Source of the DNA: Saccoglossus kowalevskii
Taxonomy: Eukaryota > Hemichordata > Enteropneusta > Harrimaniidae
Assembly (NCBI RefSeq): GCF_000003605.2
Contig: NW_003147277.1
Location: forward strand, 273,797 to 337,796
Length of the DNA: 64,000 nucleotides
Direction: 5' to 3'
The notes under the pieces are model-generated. The model ran no database searches, was not told where the DNA came from, and saw nothing but the letters and a program-made list of their open reading frames with translations. Numbering within the stretch: position 1 is the first letter of the stretch; every line of letters starts with the position of its first letter. Below, piece by piece: positions 1 to 12,309 of the stretch. The translations under genes were made by a program, and so were the position numbers.

Positions 1-600
1 TCGTAATAACCCTATTATTATACATCTTTTACTTCCAAGAATACATCATGAGAATGCCGAAATCCAAAATGTTTAGAACAGAATCAGCAATTTTTTTTGT
101 GTGGAGTCCGGTCAAACTCTGGTGGCAGCCATGTTTGTTTTTATTATTAGAGAACGCTTACACGCGTTGTCATTTCATTTTTGGAATTTGCATTTCCTAA
201 TATGGTAGGATAAAAATACCCCGTAAAATACCGCAAAATTACGGCACGCTATAACTTATGGCGTTACGGTGACAGATGTATAATGATAATAAATATGAAC
301 AGAATGAAGAGAGATAGAGTTCGGTCACATCATGTCAACAATGAAACCAACAGCATAACCATGAACAAATTTAATCAGTATCTATACCAACTCAGTTTAT
401 AGTAACTGAATAAAAGCTGAAAAGCCAAAGACAAGATGTGTTTATACTTGATGACAAATATCCAAAGGAATACACAAAGATAACATCTGACTCATTTGTT
501 TAAGACAAAAGTAATGACTATCAGTTGTATGCCAAGAAGTGTCATTGATAAAAGCTATAACATCAGCTGAGTAGTGCAACATGTTTAAAGTTGAATCCCT
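1..600. other. AT-rich DNA, nothing recognised
   Basis: No open frame with protein-like composition and no repeat shared with the rest of the window was seen here. It may be the outer flank of unit I. Confidence 0.4.
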
Positions 601-1170
601 TAGAGTGATTAATGGTATAACCGAAATGCACTTGTTCAGTTATTGGGACATTCCTGAGATTCCTCTTAACACAGAGTTAAAATGTCCGACATAATGATTA
701 CAAAATTAATCTAAATGTGAGTGTTAACAAAAATAAAAATCAGTTGGTATGTAATTCTGATTCGTACAACAATACAACAGGGCTTTCTACCTGGATTTCG
801 GATAGAGTTCTCATAATCAAATCCTCCATGCTATTATTTGATGCCAGAATTTGATATGTCATGGGGATATTATTACTACACAAACGTTGGAATGGAATGT
901 TTCTGGTTAATAGGGGCTTGGAATATTTGCTGATGGATCCAGGGGTGTTTGCTCTATCCATGCAATGACATAATAAACATCACTTTCTTCTTAATCGCAA
1001 TCATCATCTTTCCCATCATTTCGATCTGCAATGTGTTTTATATACAGCTTGTATTGTCATTTTCGACATTATCAAATTCTTCCGTTTTACTGAATAAAAA
1101 ACTGAAACCAACTGATTTCGACAAGAACATTCTGAAATATATTAAGAATAATTCATAATGAAATGTATTC
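600..1170 (-). repeat. Dispersed repeat with a coding-like minus-strand stretch, copy 1
   Basis: This stretch matches 27,000-27,500 in the same orientation. On the minus strand both copies read a related peptide sharing pieces such as PLTRNIP, CSNNIP and a QVES motif; here it is a 73-residue open frame (740-961). Two diverged copies retaining the same readable segment suggest an old mobile-element or host exon fragment. I do not recognise the family. No start context, splice sites or partner domain can be argued with confidence. Confidence 0.35.
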
Positions 1171-2825
1171 CATATTCACACTATGTCTTAATTACATTTT
1201 ATACAAGAATATTACTGCACATTTGCTATACTCTCTATATTTTTGCATTTGTTTTGAATTATGACTGAAATTTCAAAATATGTAGTGTGTCCAACTGTTG
1301 AACAATAACTTTGACAAATACTGTACTGAAAAATACTGTATTTTTCTGCATCAAACCGAAAGAACTTCACAATCCCGAAAATGGAAAGTCGTAGTGTTCT
1401 GAAACCAATTACAATTGCTTCTCTTTTCCAGGCTTTAATTTCACTACATATACCGGGACATCATAATTGAATTGTCCGAATACGTCACAGGTCTCCTTCT
1501 CTAATGATCAGAAATATTTCATATTATGCATAGGTAAATCTCTAGTGCATGAATTTTAGTTCAATTATTGTATATTGTTTGACTCAGCAACCCGCCTTCA
1601 CACCAAATTCATAACAAAATAGCTCAGCACTAAATACAAAAGAAAGTTTATCAACGTAAGGTGGTCTTTTGTCGCAATCCAAATCCTCCTTGGAAGAGTT
1701 GTAAGCGGACTTTTCCAATGTTGTTTTCCTCCGATACCAACATTACTTACCAATATTCTATAACCTTTTCTAGCGCCACTTGTTTTCCATAGCACTACTA
1801 TTCCTTTCCTTTGAGGATAGTTGTTGTGCATAGTCAATACGCTTTATGTGGGAATATACATTGGTTGTATTTGCCCCTGGTTCATTTGGGTGGATTCCTA
1901 ACTATGCGTCTACAAGGAGTCAAGAATGTCTTCCATACAGTAGATACTATGGTTCAAAACCGGTGCTGTCATTTCGTGTTTAATTTGTATGTATGTACTA
2001 ATGGTGAAATATACGCCTTCCTTTTTTTCTGGTTCCTAAGAGTCCAATTTTATTAAACTTTTCAATATGTCCATTTCCTTGGGGTAATAGATGGTTGTTT
2101 CCTTTACGAGATCCCTTTGCAAAGTTGTCTGATTATTTTTGACGTGAATGTGGCCTCCTGGTCAGAATATAATCACTTTTGGAAACCATTGAGGTTTAAA
2201 AACTGGTCACAAAGATGTTTGGCAGTTGTTTTGCAGTCTGGTTCTAAACTGGTATGGCTATAGCTGGTCTGTTATAGCATATATATTTTTGTTTCTGTTC
2301 ATTGAATAGTATTGATGGCTTGTCTTTATAAGGAGACTTTATATATTAGTAAAGTTGAGGGGTATGGCTTTTTATACTTTTTATACTCACTTCACTTAGT
2401 CATGCCCAACTTCCCTCACTATCTTGGTAATTTTTTAAAGTTCATCTGCTCACTGCATAGTGCTCTCACTGAACTAACTTCACACAAACTTTAGTCACTG
2501 TACATATGATCGTATTAATCTTGTGTAGGTAGGTGATAATAATCATCGGCTAGTTAAGGTTTCAAAGATGTCTCAGCATATCCACCACAACGCCACACAA
2601 ATTGAAAACATTAAAATCCATATCTACAGCCTAGACACCTTCTCACTTATATTCGGTCTGTATGCACCCCTGCGCCCTTTGCTGACTAGATCCTCATCAC
2701 CCTGCTATTTCCACAGCAATGACACATACAAAACATTAAATCTACTCACCATGACTATCACTGTCGACAGCCAAGATCAGCCCAGTAACCAGACAAAACG
2801 CTAGTCACAATTCATCAATGTATAA

Positions 2826-2850
2826 TACACACACATACACACACACACAA
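2826..2850. repeat. (CA)n microsatellite
   Basis: A short, slightly interrupted run of AC/CA dinucleotides inside module R. The related position at 26,270-26,285 has a shorter run. Confidence 0.7.
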
Positions 2851-4017
2851 ATACAAAAGAAAAAAAAATATTCAGCTCCGATAACAAAAACCAAACACGC
2901 AGAGTGACTAATAGTAATCCCTAATAATACAATATGTTTTACTATTTATGCTGCATGCCCCAACTACCTCACTCCCATCACTGTTCCATTGACATACACA
3001 AAGTATAACTTTAATTTCACTCCAGCCCCATTGTGTGTTTATTATTGCATCATTGTAATGAGTTGTGTGATTGATGTATATGTTTTGGCTGATGACCTAA
3101 TGTATTCAAATAAATAGGTTGAACTTTATCAATAAACTATAGTCCGGTGGTTACGTTTATTTGCCTTTGTATATATCTGGCTCTGTACCAGTGGCTTGAT
3201 CGCACACACAAGGGAAGCAAAGTCTGTAAATGTCCATACACTTTAGGTCTACTTCTCAAAAGTAATTTTAAAAAGCTTCTTCATAGATAAAAAATAATTG
3301 TATGGCAAAACTGCAGACAGTCTGACTGATTCTAACAGAATTGTGGATAGCATGTAGGTTCAGTATGTCGTTAATCGAGCAGCAGATGTATATTGAAACC
3401 CAGACACACGATACGATTATATGAACTATTGTATAACCTGGCAAACTATGATTTGATTGACAGATGGACTGTGACCTGTACCTATATTTCACTCTATATT
3501 TTATGATGTACAAAACATAGCTTCAAAAACTGATTTTAAAGAAAGAAATTTTAGATCTAAAACAAATTATATTCTCATGCTAGTTTGCGGTTTGCGGAAG
3601 GAACAAATGTTTTATACCCCTGACCAATAATATTGAATCATATGACGCAACCAGTAATCAGGTCACAATATTACAAGGTATGTAGGGAACTATAGTGAAA
3701 GTTAATGGGCAAGAATTGAATAATCCTCCAGTGGACCATGCGTATTATAAATTATTCTGGTGAACCTGACGTAATGGTATTGCTCACAGTTTACGTTTAA
3801 TAGTGTATTGCCAGATAGGCCTGTGTACTGATCTTGTCTGTGATTTTTTATAGAGTAAATAACCTTGGCCATATCTATGACAATTTATTATTCTGATTAC
3901 TATCAATTCAAATAAGAAACAAATAGTGAGTCTACGGTTGTGAATAGTACGTCGAAGTGCGTGAACTCGGGGAGCGTGGAGGTGCCGGTTTCCTTCCAAA
4001 GAATACACGTATTATTT

Positions 4018-4409
4018 CGTTACAGATATTTCAGCTTTAATAATCTAAACGGCCAACAAGATTACGCTTCGCTGCCCACTTCTCTCCTTCGCTTTTTTAC
4101 AAAGTCTTACAAACTGTCATAAACTCTAAGCCGTGATGGAGTAAATATGCGGCCATCCAATCGCTGCAATCCTTGGAACGATCACATGGTTACCAGGGAT
4201 GCGTCTGATCACGTGATGCAATGGATGTGTCTGACGTTGCTACTACAAAATAAAAAGAATTGCCACTACAAAAATAGTAAACAATCTTTTTATAAAAGTC
4301 CTGTAATATATCTTTATATTGTCTACCCTAAAACATGTAAGTTGTTTATACTAAATAACACTACCAAGGCGTGTGAACCAAATGTGCCTAGGTGATGTCA
4401 CTGACAACA
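4018..4409 (-). mobile_element. Solo-LTR-like relic inside module R
   Basis: About 390 bases that recur at 39,259-39,622 and, less completely, at 20,700-20,990, 28,475-28,725 and 51,135-51,450. Read on the minus strand it starts with TGTTG, contains a conserved tgacatcac block and ends in an AATAAA-like signal followed by a ctgtaac end. Short TGTT/AACA inverted ends with a late polyadenylation signal are typical of a retroelement LTR. No internal region is attached, so it would be a solo fossil. Age looks old, since copies are well diverged and this one was duplicated along with the module around it. Confidence 0.45.
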
Positions 4410-5449
4410 CATCACTGTGATCTTTTGTAAAAATATACAACTATAATCGTTCATTATTTATTGGAACCAATTAATTAAATTAATTAATTAACTCAATTAG
4501 TTTTCTCTATATCACTAACTTTAAGTTTAACCATTCAATTTGATCGAACATACGCTCGAAGCAACAACTGAAAGTGTCCCTACACTTCTACTTATCGATT
4601 GTAATTTTTAAAAGCTTCTTTATCGATAAAAAAATGTATGGCGAAAGAACGAACTACAGGCAGTCTTTCTAGTTTCAACAGTATTGTGGAAAACATGTTG
4701 GTTCAGTAGTCGGTAATCGAGCAGCAGATGTCTATTGAAATCCGGTCAGCATGATACGATTATATGAACTATTGTAGAAACTGGCAAACTACGATTTGAT
4801 TGACAGATCGACTGTGACATGTAGCTATATTTCACTCTAGTTTTTATGATGTAAACTACGAATCTAAAAAAAATGTTTTGATAGAAAGAAATGTTAAGTC
4901 TAAAACAATTTATATTCTTGCGTTAGTTGGCGGTTTGTTGAATTGTGTGCCCCCTTGGCTAGTAATAATGAATCGAATGACGCAATCAATCATCGAGGCA
5001 CAAACTTGTAAGGTATGTAGGGAAATACAGAGAAAGTTAATTGGGAAGACATAACATAATTATAACAGTAAAGTTCAGGGCTGATTTTGGACTTGTACTG
5101 GATTGAAAAAGGTAGTTTATTATCCATCAATTGTTTCAGTGATGATTAGTGTACATCCGGGTCATCTTTCGATTAATCACAGTGTTATGAAATAGCGCCC
5201 GCATACTAATTTAATACTTTATATATTTTACCAGATCTGTTCATGTACTGACTGGAATATAGGTGTATATCTGGAATACAGATTATAATTCCTATTATGT
5301 GAAAAAAAAATTCTGATGAAATAATTTGTTTTAAAAATATCAAAGCTCTACTATGACTACTATGTGATTGACAATCTTTCAATTTATTGTTAATTAAAAT
5401 TATTTTGTCATTTTATTAAATATTTACGATGCTTTTGGTTTATTTAGTT

Positions 5450-7130
5450 GCTTTTATTTGATAAGTAAATATATACCCGTGTAAGATTTGTTTTACTAAT
5501 TGTTTACTGTTGTCGGGTATTATCTACATTATGTAGTTGCCTTTAATTTCTGTTACAATTTCAAATATTATAAAATTGCATCTCGTTGTAATGTAATTAA
5601 AAGTATGGTATAAAAATTGTTTGAGACTTAATAGTAATTTAATTATACGTGTGATATATATTTGTTTTTGAAAAGGCGCACTTATTGCTAATGACGACTA
5701 ATTGAATTTCCAATATTTTCCCGAACATACAATGATTGTTGTGACGTAATTTCGATTGATGAATTGACGGTAAGTAATCACAATATCGATTTCAGCTGTG
5801 ATTTTTGAAGTTATACCTGTGGTGGCGACATTTAGTTTTCAACAATATGATTTTGGAATGAGCGGCGAAAATCCTATATTCAGTTTAGTATGTTTAATTT
5901 GATTGACGAGCTAGGGGCATTTTCGGTTATTTGCATATTTTAAGTCGACAGCGAGCCCAATAATAAATAGTAATATTTCAATAGCAAGCACAAATGGCAA
6001 TGTTACTGCATCTGAGGGGACAAAAAATACAACACTAACGATAACTTTTAACCGACACACTTATTAATTAACTTATTAATTAATTGACATATTTCATCTA
6101 AAACGCGCATACATTACCTCAAAATATACAATGTACCAGAAAAGAACTCGGACGTCTCCAAACTTTATTGTGAATCGTATTTTCTAGACAGACAGCCAAT
6201 GAAAAATATGACTGTTCAACATACTTAAACATAATAATTTAATTATTAATTATTTTAATAACAAATCTTAGAAGCTCTAGGTTCTTAAATCACGCGTACG
6301 ATGTTTATGATTAGTAAACCTGTTAGGGAATTATTTCCATATGCAACTGAAAGTAGTAAATAATAATAATACTATACTATAAGTATGATAATATGAATCA
6401 TTATAACGCCACGAATAAATTAGCATAAATTATCATGAGTTAGACTGGACTATTTGTTTTCATTTTTTCTGAATGGTTCAGTAATGTCGTCTTCACATCC
6501 GGTATCACACCATTTAATGATTTTAATTACGATATTGAAATATAATTATGACGTCATGCTCGTCATATCTTTTATGATTGGACGGTAGAGGTCGCTCTCA
6601 CACACTCACATACATTCACCCTGCCTACGTTAATAACTATGCAGTGTTTTTTTCATACTGGCGGAATTTATTACATAATAGACGTAACATTTTAAAATAA
6701 GTGAGAAAAAAATCTATATGTCGTATGATTTCAGATAATTGAGAATACATTTGATGTGTAGGTAATGATAAATGTCGGTTAGCGATACAGAGACTCGGTA
6801 TTGACTTGAATCTATGAAATAACACACAGACATAACATGTAAACGAGTAAATGTGGACAAGTCCTTGATAAATACGTCTAAACGTTGTAGGCCTCAAGTG
6901 AGATGTTATATATTTACCCGATCGTTGACAAAAATATCGAATTATATTTTCCAACTCTATGAACTGGGATAAGAGTAAACAAGCGCCACGTTCTGTAAAA
7001 TAAAGTATTCTCATATACTGCAAAATAATCCCATAGAATGAGTTTACAAGCGTAGCATAGTTTAGGTAATGATGCAGCTACTCGCCCTCTGTGTCGCTCA
7101 GTGAAAATGAATATAAGTGTAGTGCACAGG
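5450..7130 (+). repeat. Module M, inner flank of unit I
   Basis: This module lies between module R and the gene-bearing part of the unit. It recurs inverted at about 36,840-38,460 and 62,300-63,180. Good anchors are 6,540-6,660 (an acgtcat-rich stretch and a gcgccctct-like block) against 37,200-37,320; 6,640-6,900 against 36,870-37,060 and 62,650-62,810; and 7,090-7,150 against 62,255-62,320. The minus strand has a 128-residue open frame (6,637-7,023), but the aligned copies do not keep it open. I therefore treat it as non-coding. Confidence 0.7.
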
Positions 7131-7149
7131 GTTATTTATTGGATCTTCG

Positions 7150-9310
7150 ATTGTTTTGTTATCTATGAAAAAAACCGCTATATTGTTTATTTCAGTTCAT
7201 ATCCTAAATACACTGTTAACGTCGAGTGTAAGTGTATGTGCTGAATCAGTTTATACGACGCGTGGCTAAACACATTAATGGCGAAGCGATGTGCTGATGT
7301 GTAATCAGTTCATTTTATGTTTTTTGTGAAATCAAAAAACACCCGTCAATACCAATACGCCGTAATTCATATTTCCACTAATCACGCCATAAGCCAGTCC
7401 CCTTATTTACTGTTGCTATGTCCGATATTGGACGGTGAAGTGTTAACTTTGTTTGTAAACATGGCGGGAATATTAATGACGGCATTCACCAATAGTCTGC
7501 ATGGTATTCCTGGCAATATACCGATTTCATATTTTCCAAATTGCGAAAAATTTCAAAAGATTCGCAGGAGAAAGCACTGAAATATTTTATGCAGGAATAT
7601 ATCCATGATATAAAATAAGTGAAGCGGAAGGGGAGACCAGAGTTGACGCCCGGTGTTGGAAATCAATGACAAAATCGAAACCAGCGCATTATATTGAACT
7701 GCAGATTTGTAAAACAACTGGACAACTAATATTCATTGTTCTTGTAAGCTGGGTAAGTGTTTATTTGTTATATCTTTTTTTCTTGGTACAGCCGAAGGCC
7801 TGGATTAGCTATCATCGGCGTACTATTTCGGTATTTGCCGCGCCGATCGGCACGATAGATCGTGCGTCAACCGTCAAGTGCACACTCACGGTGTCTGGTA
7901 TTATTAGAATTTGTGTTTCGCTGTTTTCTATCTCAACATGTTACATCCAGTTATTTAGAAACTCTTGAAATTGTAAATAAGAACTTCCTGAGTGGAGCTT
8001 TGGATCATGAAATGCACTGGCAAAATGCGGGTGGTGTGGCAGCAACTTCAACTTGAATGATATAGACAGCATACCCTGGGATGGGTTTGCTTGCGTCAAT
8101 GTAGAGTAAAACTACTATGAAATCGAAAATAATTTGAAGTAATCACTCGCTGTCTTTGAATATAATTATCAATCAATGTTCAAATACGAAAGTACACAAA
8201 TGTAAATCTTGAACTGACAAACTGCAATTGTCGTCACTAGAGGGCGTTACTACACGAATCACTGCATTACCCTGTTAAAGTTAACACCACTTATTTAAAT
8301 TGTTATCCCCTACAAATCAAATTATGGAAGGAACCTTCATAACCTTCTGAATTTTTTATCGTTGAATTAGTATTGCATATTTCCCTAGTTATTATTGTGT
8401 ATATCTGTTTTTATTTTCAGTTAGAGTGGCCATTGCTCTCATGTGATTGGTGTTCTTAAATCACTGTGAGGATTTAAGCTACACAATCTTACAAGTATAT
8501 ACCAGCAGAACAGAGCTGTACTAGAATTCCACAAAAATGGAATCTTTCAAGAGAACACAAAAAACGCCTTTAAGATTAATCATGTTATAGTAGAAAGACC
8601 ATCAGAACAGAGGAAAAGATAACCAGTGCTTTGTCAGATTAACACAGATAAAAAGTTAGTCTCTCAAAGTTACTCAAAAGAATAGTTTATGTATTGCTTT
8701 TAATCAATACATATTTGAGGTTCTAGACATTTCATGTATACTGGCCATGACACCTTCATACGTTTAGAAAGACTACTGTCATTGTTTTTTTGTTATACCT
8801 ACCTGTTTGGGTTAAAAGAAATATGCCTATCTATACAATTTTAATCTAACCTCGCTAATAATACACCAGTTCTCATCACGCTTTTCACTCACCGTGTGGA
8901 ATATTAGCATGACACCATTGCTGCAAATGTACTATGAACAGTGTGTGGAGGAGCATGTTCCTAGACTATGGATGACTATATTTTTATAATACAATATTCT
9001 TGGGGTGTTGTCAGGGAATGAAGTACCAATTGCGTACTCTCATATTGGTTTATTTTTTCACCAGACTACCTGAAGTGACAGCAGATGAGATTGATGTACT
9101 AAAAACCAGAGGGGCACACTTTTGGAATATATCTTATCATCCAGTACTGCAGTTAATGAAACTGCAAGTGCAGTTAGGATCAATGTTATCTTATCAGGTA
9201 CTATTGTAATGTAACAATATTTGTGATGTCTAGTAAAAAAAAACATGTCATATCATACCATTCATAACTGTACAATACAGTACATAAAAACAATAACACC
9301 AAAGTATTTG
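7150..9310. other. Unit I-specific DNA, no supported gene
   Basis: Alignment with unit III stops near 7,200 and resumes near 13,130, so this is the left part of a roughly 6-kb stretch private to unit I. A start codon in good context (aacATGG, about 7,470) opens a 38-residue frame. A frame starting at 7,666 runs into a consensus donor, gtaagt, near 7,751. Neither resembles anything I know. A CACTAGAGGGC motif occurs at about 8,235 and 9,322 and could mark transposon ends. Confidence 0.3.
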
Positions 9311-9399
9311 CTTCAACCAGGCACCACTAGAGGGCACAATTTATTTGGTTAAATACAAGTACAAATTGTTGGTGATTTTTAACATATATTTACGCAGTT

Positions 9400-10440
9400 T
9401 GCTACATACTTGGACTGTTTTTGTTATTTACAATGCACACACAACACACTGACCAAATGTAAGTATTTGTTTGAACAAAACAGTTGGTATTGTTTGACCA
9501 ACAATTTTAAAATTCTAACTTTACGTTTGAGTCTTTCTATATGAATTCTGTGTTTTGCAGTATGTTGGGTTATTTGTGTCTCATACACTGACATTTGCTT
9601 ACTTGATGATACGAATGGTGGTAAGTTTAGTTTTACCCCAGCTTACCCAACTCTTCTTCTATAGTAAAACCTTTGTCTCCCATAACCACATCTCCTTTGT
9701 TAATGTACCCTTCAGCTATCAAATCCTTCAGTAAAGTTAAATTGATCCTGCAAATAGTTCTGACACAAATATTACTGACCCTCTAGGGTCACAACCAATC
9801 AGTGACTTTAATGTTGTACTGAACTTGTAATCGCCGTAGAGCTGGCTCTGAAGATTTAAAGCACATGTTTTTGTGTTTTTAGTTCAGTGCTATCAATTAT
9901 TACTAGATTTGTTGGAAAATCCCTCAGTCATATTTTTAATTATAACATCTCTGTGAGGCCAGATACTAATTTGAACAAATTTAGATTACATGTGACCATT
10001 CCATGTGTTAAAAACATCCCCAGGTGACTGCAGTGAAAGTCCAAACCTTACTGCTAAATCATTGAGTCCAAAATTGTCGCAATCGACAAAGACACAAGAT
10101 AAAGAATTTTTTGAAGACATATTTTTAACATCTCGCCTTTTTGTAGTATAAGAAACTGAGGTACCTTTAGGCACAAGGAATGGCAAAAGAACTAGAAATT
10201 GGACATAAGTAATTCCAGTATAGTACTTAAAGAGTCCTTTTACTTTGTTCTGATGTTGATATACACCTTGCACAAATCAAAGTCAATCTTTTCTTCAAGG
10301 CTTTTAATCTTCTGCTCTTTCTTTTTTATTTCTAACTCTTGTTTTTCTATGATAATGTTCATGAATTTTGTCATTGTAGTCTGTGTATCTCAGCATATTG
10401 GACTAGCAGATCAATTAATGAAACTCCTGCAAAATAAATA
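9400..10440 (-). pseudogene. DDE_4-type (ISL2EU/Harbinger-like) transposase, decayed
   Basis: Read on the minus strand, successive fragments match a DDE_Tnp_4 transposase in the right order. First comes a lysine/glutamate-rich coiled coil (about 10,290-10,400). Next is an LFKYYTGITYVQFL segment equivalent to the family's 'fYTGLp' motif (about 10,190-10,240). Then come a helix-turn-helix (LNDLAVRFGLS, about 10,030) and a catalytic-core piece (SLIGCDPRGSVIFVSELF, about 9,770-9,830). After it are GDVVMGDKGFTIEEELG (about 9,650-9,700) and an ending with RIHIERLKRK (about 9,545). The family cuts and pastes DNA with a DDE triad. The reading frame is broken several times by frameshifts and stops, so the gene is dead. 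It diverges from the YqaJ-type gene to its right. No intact terminal inverted repeats were found. Confidence 0.75.
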
Positions 10441-10619
10441 AAAAGTTAATGTTTATTGTAGACAAATGACAGAAAGATTATAAAATCTTCACATGGCACT
10501 GGATGTAGGCTTACAACACTACCTCACGATGCACCTATTAAACTGTGAGATGAGTTTGTTTGAAGATTATAGCTAATACGATGCATATAAGTTGGAACTG
10601 CAGACCAGAAAGCAATCAG

Positions 10620-11245
10620 AGAGTAATGTGGGCGGCTGGGAAGCAAGATCATGTCGTCTAACAATATCAAATTTTGTCAGAGTTTTAAACAGGAAAGCAC
10701 TTCCTTCTGACAAATTTCTGAACAGCTTATTTCCCACTAAAAAGTCTGCTCCATCATTAGAATAAGGAAAGCATAATAAATCAAAAGCAACAACTAAATG
10801 TCTTGAAGAGCACCCAGACATACACCTACATGAGTGTGGGTTAATTTTTAATGATGAATACAAATTTGCAGGTGCAAGTATGTGATAGAGGAAGATGTGG
10901 AATTATTGAAATAAAATGCCCCTACAATGCAAGAAATTTACAAATTGCAGAAGCAGTAAACGAAATACTAATGTCACAGAAATCAGATGATGGGACATTA
11001 TATGTAAATGGGACAATCAATACTATGCCAAAGTGCAAAACCAGCTTATGATAACAGGCCTGAATTTTGTGATTTTGTGGTTTATACCAAAAATGACAGT
11101 CTGTAAGCTGAAAGAATTAAGCCAGACATTTGCTTACATGGTAGACTTGCTGGAAAGTCTCGGTTCATTTTTCAAACATCATGCAAAACCATATTTATTA
11201 CAAAAAAATGTCCAGTTTTATGTATATGGGTTGTTTTAATATTAA
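10620..11245 (+). pseudogene. YqaJ-type exonuclease fragment, decayed
   Basis: Three successive plus-strand stretches match a YqaJ-like nuclease. The first is GGWEARSCRLTISNFVRVLN with downstream LFPTKKSAPSLE (about 10,630-10,765). The second is HECGLIFNDEYKFAGAS (about 10,830-10,880). The third is CGIIEIKCPYNARN (about 10,897-10,938), followed by QNQLMITGLNFCDFVVYTKNDS (about 11,032-11,097), read across frames. The IEIKCP signature carries the metal-binding E-x-K of the PD-(D/E)XK fold. Frames change between segments and an in-frame stop follows the second, so it is not functional. Divergent orientation next to a DDE_4 transposase fits one DNA transposon coding for both. My recollection is that ISL2EU-type elements carry such a pair, but I cannot check that here. 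Confidence 0.7.
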
Positions 11246-11399
11246 TTTTATAGAATTAACATAAACACAAACACTACGTACGCAACTCCTCAGTTTGACA
11301 GCTTTCTTCTCTTATAGTTTTATGTTAACTGTTTTCATTTTCTTTATTCACGGCGAGCATACTTTAAGTATGGAAAAAAGGATGAGATTTATAGTGATG

Positions 11400-12040
11400 C
11401 AAACACCAAGAGTCGAAAAAACTTGAAAAATTAGAACTAGCATTCCCATCCTGTAATTTTGATTTTTTGTGTGTATCACTACAGTACCCCACTACTCCAC
11501 CATATACCATTCAGAGACATACTGTAACAGGTATTACAGTATTTTGTGTTTACATCGTACCATTCGAACNNNNNNNNNNNNNNNNNNNNNNNNNNNNNNN
11601 NNNNNNNNNNNNNNNNNNNNNNNNNNNNNNNNNNNNNNNNNNNNNNNNNNNNNNNNNNNNNNNNNNNNNNNNNNNNNNNNNNNNNNNNNNNNNNNNNNNN
11701 NNNNNNNNNNNNNNNNNNNNNNNNNNNNNNNNNNNNNNNNNNNNNNNNNNNNNNNNNNNNNNNNNNNNNNNNNNNNNNNNNNNNNNNNNNNNNNNNNNNN
11801 NNNNNNNNNNNNNNNNNNNNNNNNNNNNNNNNNNNNNNNNNNNNNNNNNNNNNNNNNNNNNNNNNCAAACTTGAAAAATTAAAACTAGCATTCCCATCCT
11901 GTAATTTAGATTTTGTGTGTGTATCCCTACAGTACCCCACTACTCCACCATATACCATTCAGAGACATACTGTAACAGGTTTTACTGTTTACAGTATTTT
12001 GTGTTTACATCCGACCATTAGAATGCCTTGTTTTGTGTGT
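11400..12040. repeat. Tandem repeat spanning an assembly gap
   Basis: A unit of roughly 170 bases, starting near cttgaaaaatta and including cagtaccccactactccac, occurs just before the N run (about 11,420-11,569) and again right after it (11,866-12,035), in direct orientation and nearly identical. The 296-base gap is therefore probably an unresolved tandem array of the same unit; the true length is unknown. No coding potential. Confidence 0.8.
11570..11865. other. Assembly gap (296 Ns)
   Basis: A run of N. The open frames that cross it are artefacts. Confidence 1.
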
Positions 12041-12196
12041 ATTTTACTAACAAATATATGATAGGCCTGGGAGAAATAATACAATCTCTCATCAGAAGTA
12101 AATATTTAATTTTCAAAGACAAATAATTCATTAAACTGCCAAACAGGTTATGGTTTCAGAGTTACAACAGTGATTATCTAATATAAATTTTCTTCG

Positions 12197-12309
12197 ATGG
12201 CTTCAAGTTCAAGTAGATTCACCAGCATGTTTGCTTTTCTTCAGGGGTTGCCTGAGAGGCGTTCAAGAAGAAGGGATTCAAATAAACATATTAATAACGT
12301 TAATATAAG
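12197..12309 (+). other. Possible first coding exon, unidentified
   Basis: An ATG in fair context (ttcgATGG) opens 37 codons beginning MASSSSRFTSMFAFLQGLPE and turning strongly basic (RRSRRRDSNKH). It ends at a plausible donor, AG|GTAAAT, at 12,309-12,310. I see no acceptor or continuation exon and recognise no family. It lies in the unit I-specific stretch next to the DNA transposon and could be part of it. Confidence 0.2.

Larger units (their letters stand above)
1575..5450 (+). repeat. Module R, outer flank of unit I
   Basis: This large repeat module recurs at 25,594-29,770 in the same orientation and at 38,460-40,930 and 63,180-64,000 inverted. Matches run from the left end (1,600-1,900 against 40,740-40,930 inverted), through 2,400-2,900 (against 25,800-26,300 and 40,470-40,720), to 5,200-5,450 (against 29,300-29,770 and 38,440-38,680). 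A core of about 400 bases occurs twice here (about 3,220-3,640 and 4,560-4,960); it is marked by gagcagcagatgtctattga and by a tgatttgattgacagat block. No protein is recognisable. It forms the far 3' flank of gene A's unit. Confidence 0.75.

Noticed and set aside
6637-7023. 128-codon minus-strand open frame
   Set aside because: It lies in module M; the aligned copies in units II and III are not open in the same frame and the composition is not convincing.
11467-12061. Several long open frames on both strands
   Set aside because: They owe their length to the run of Ns and are not real.
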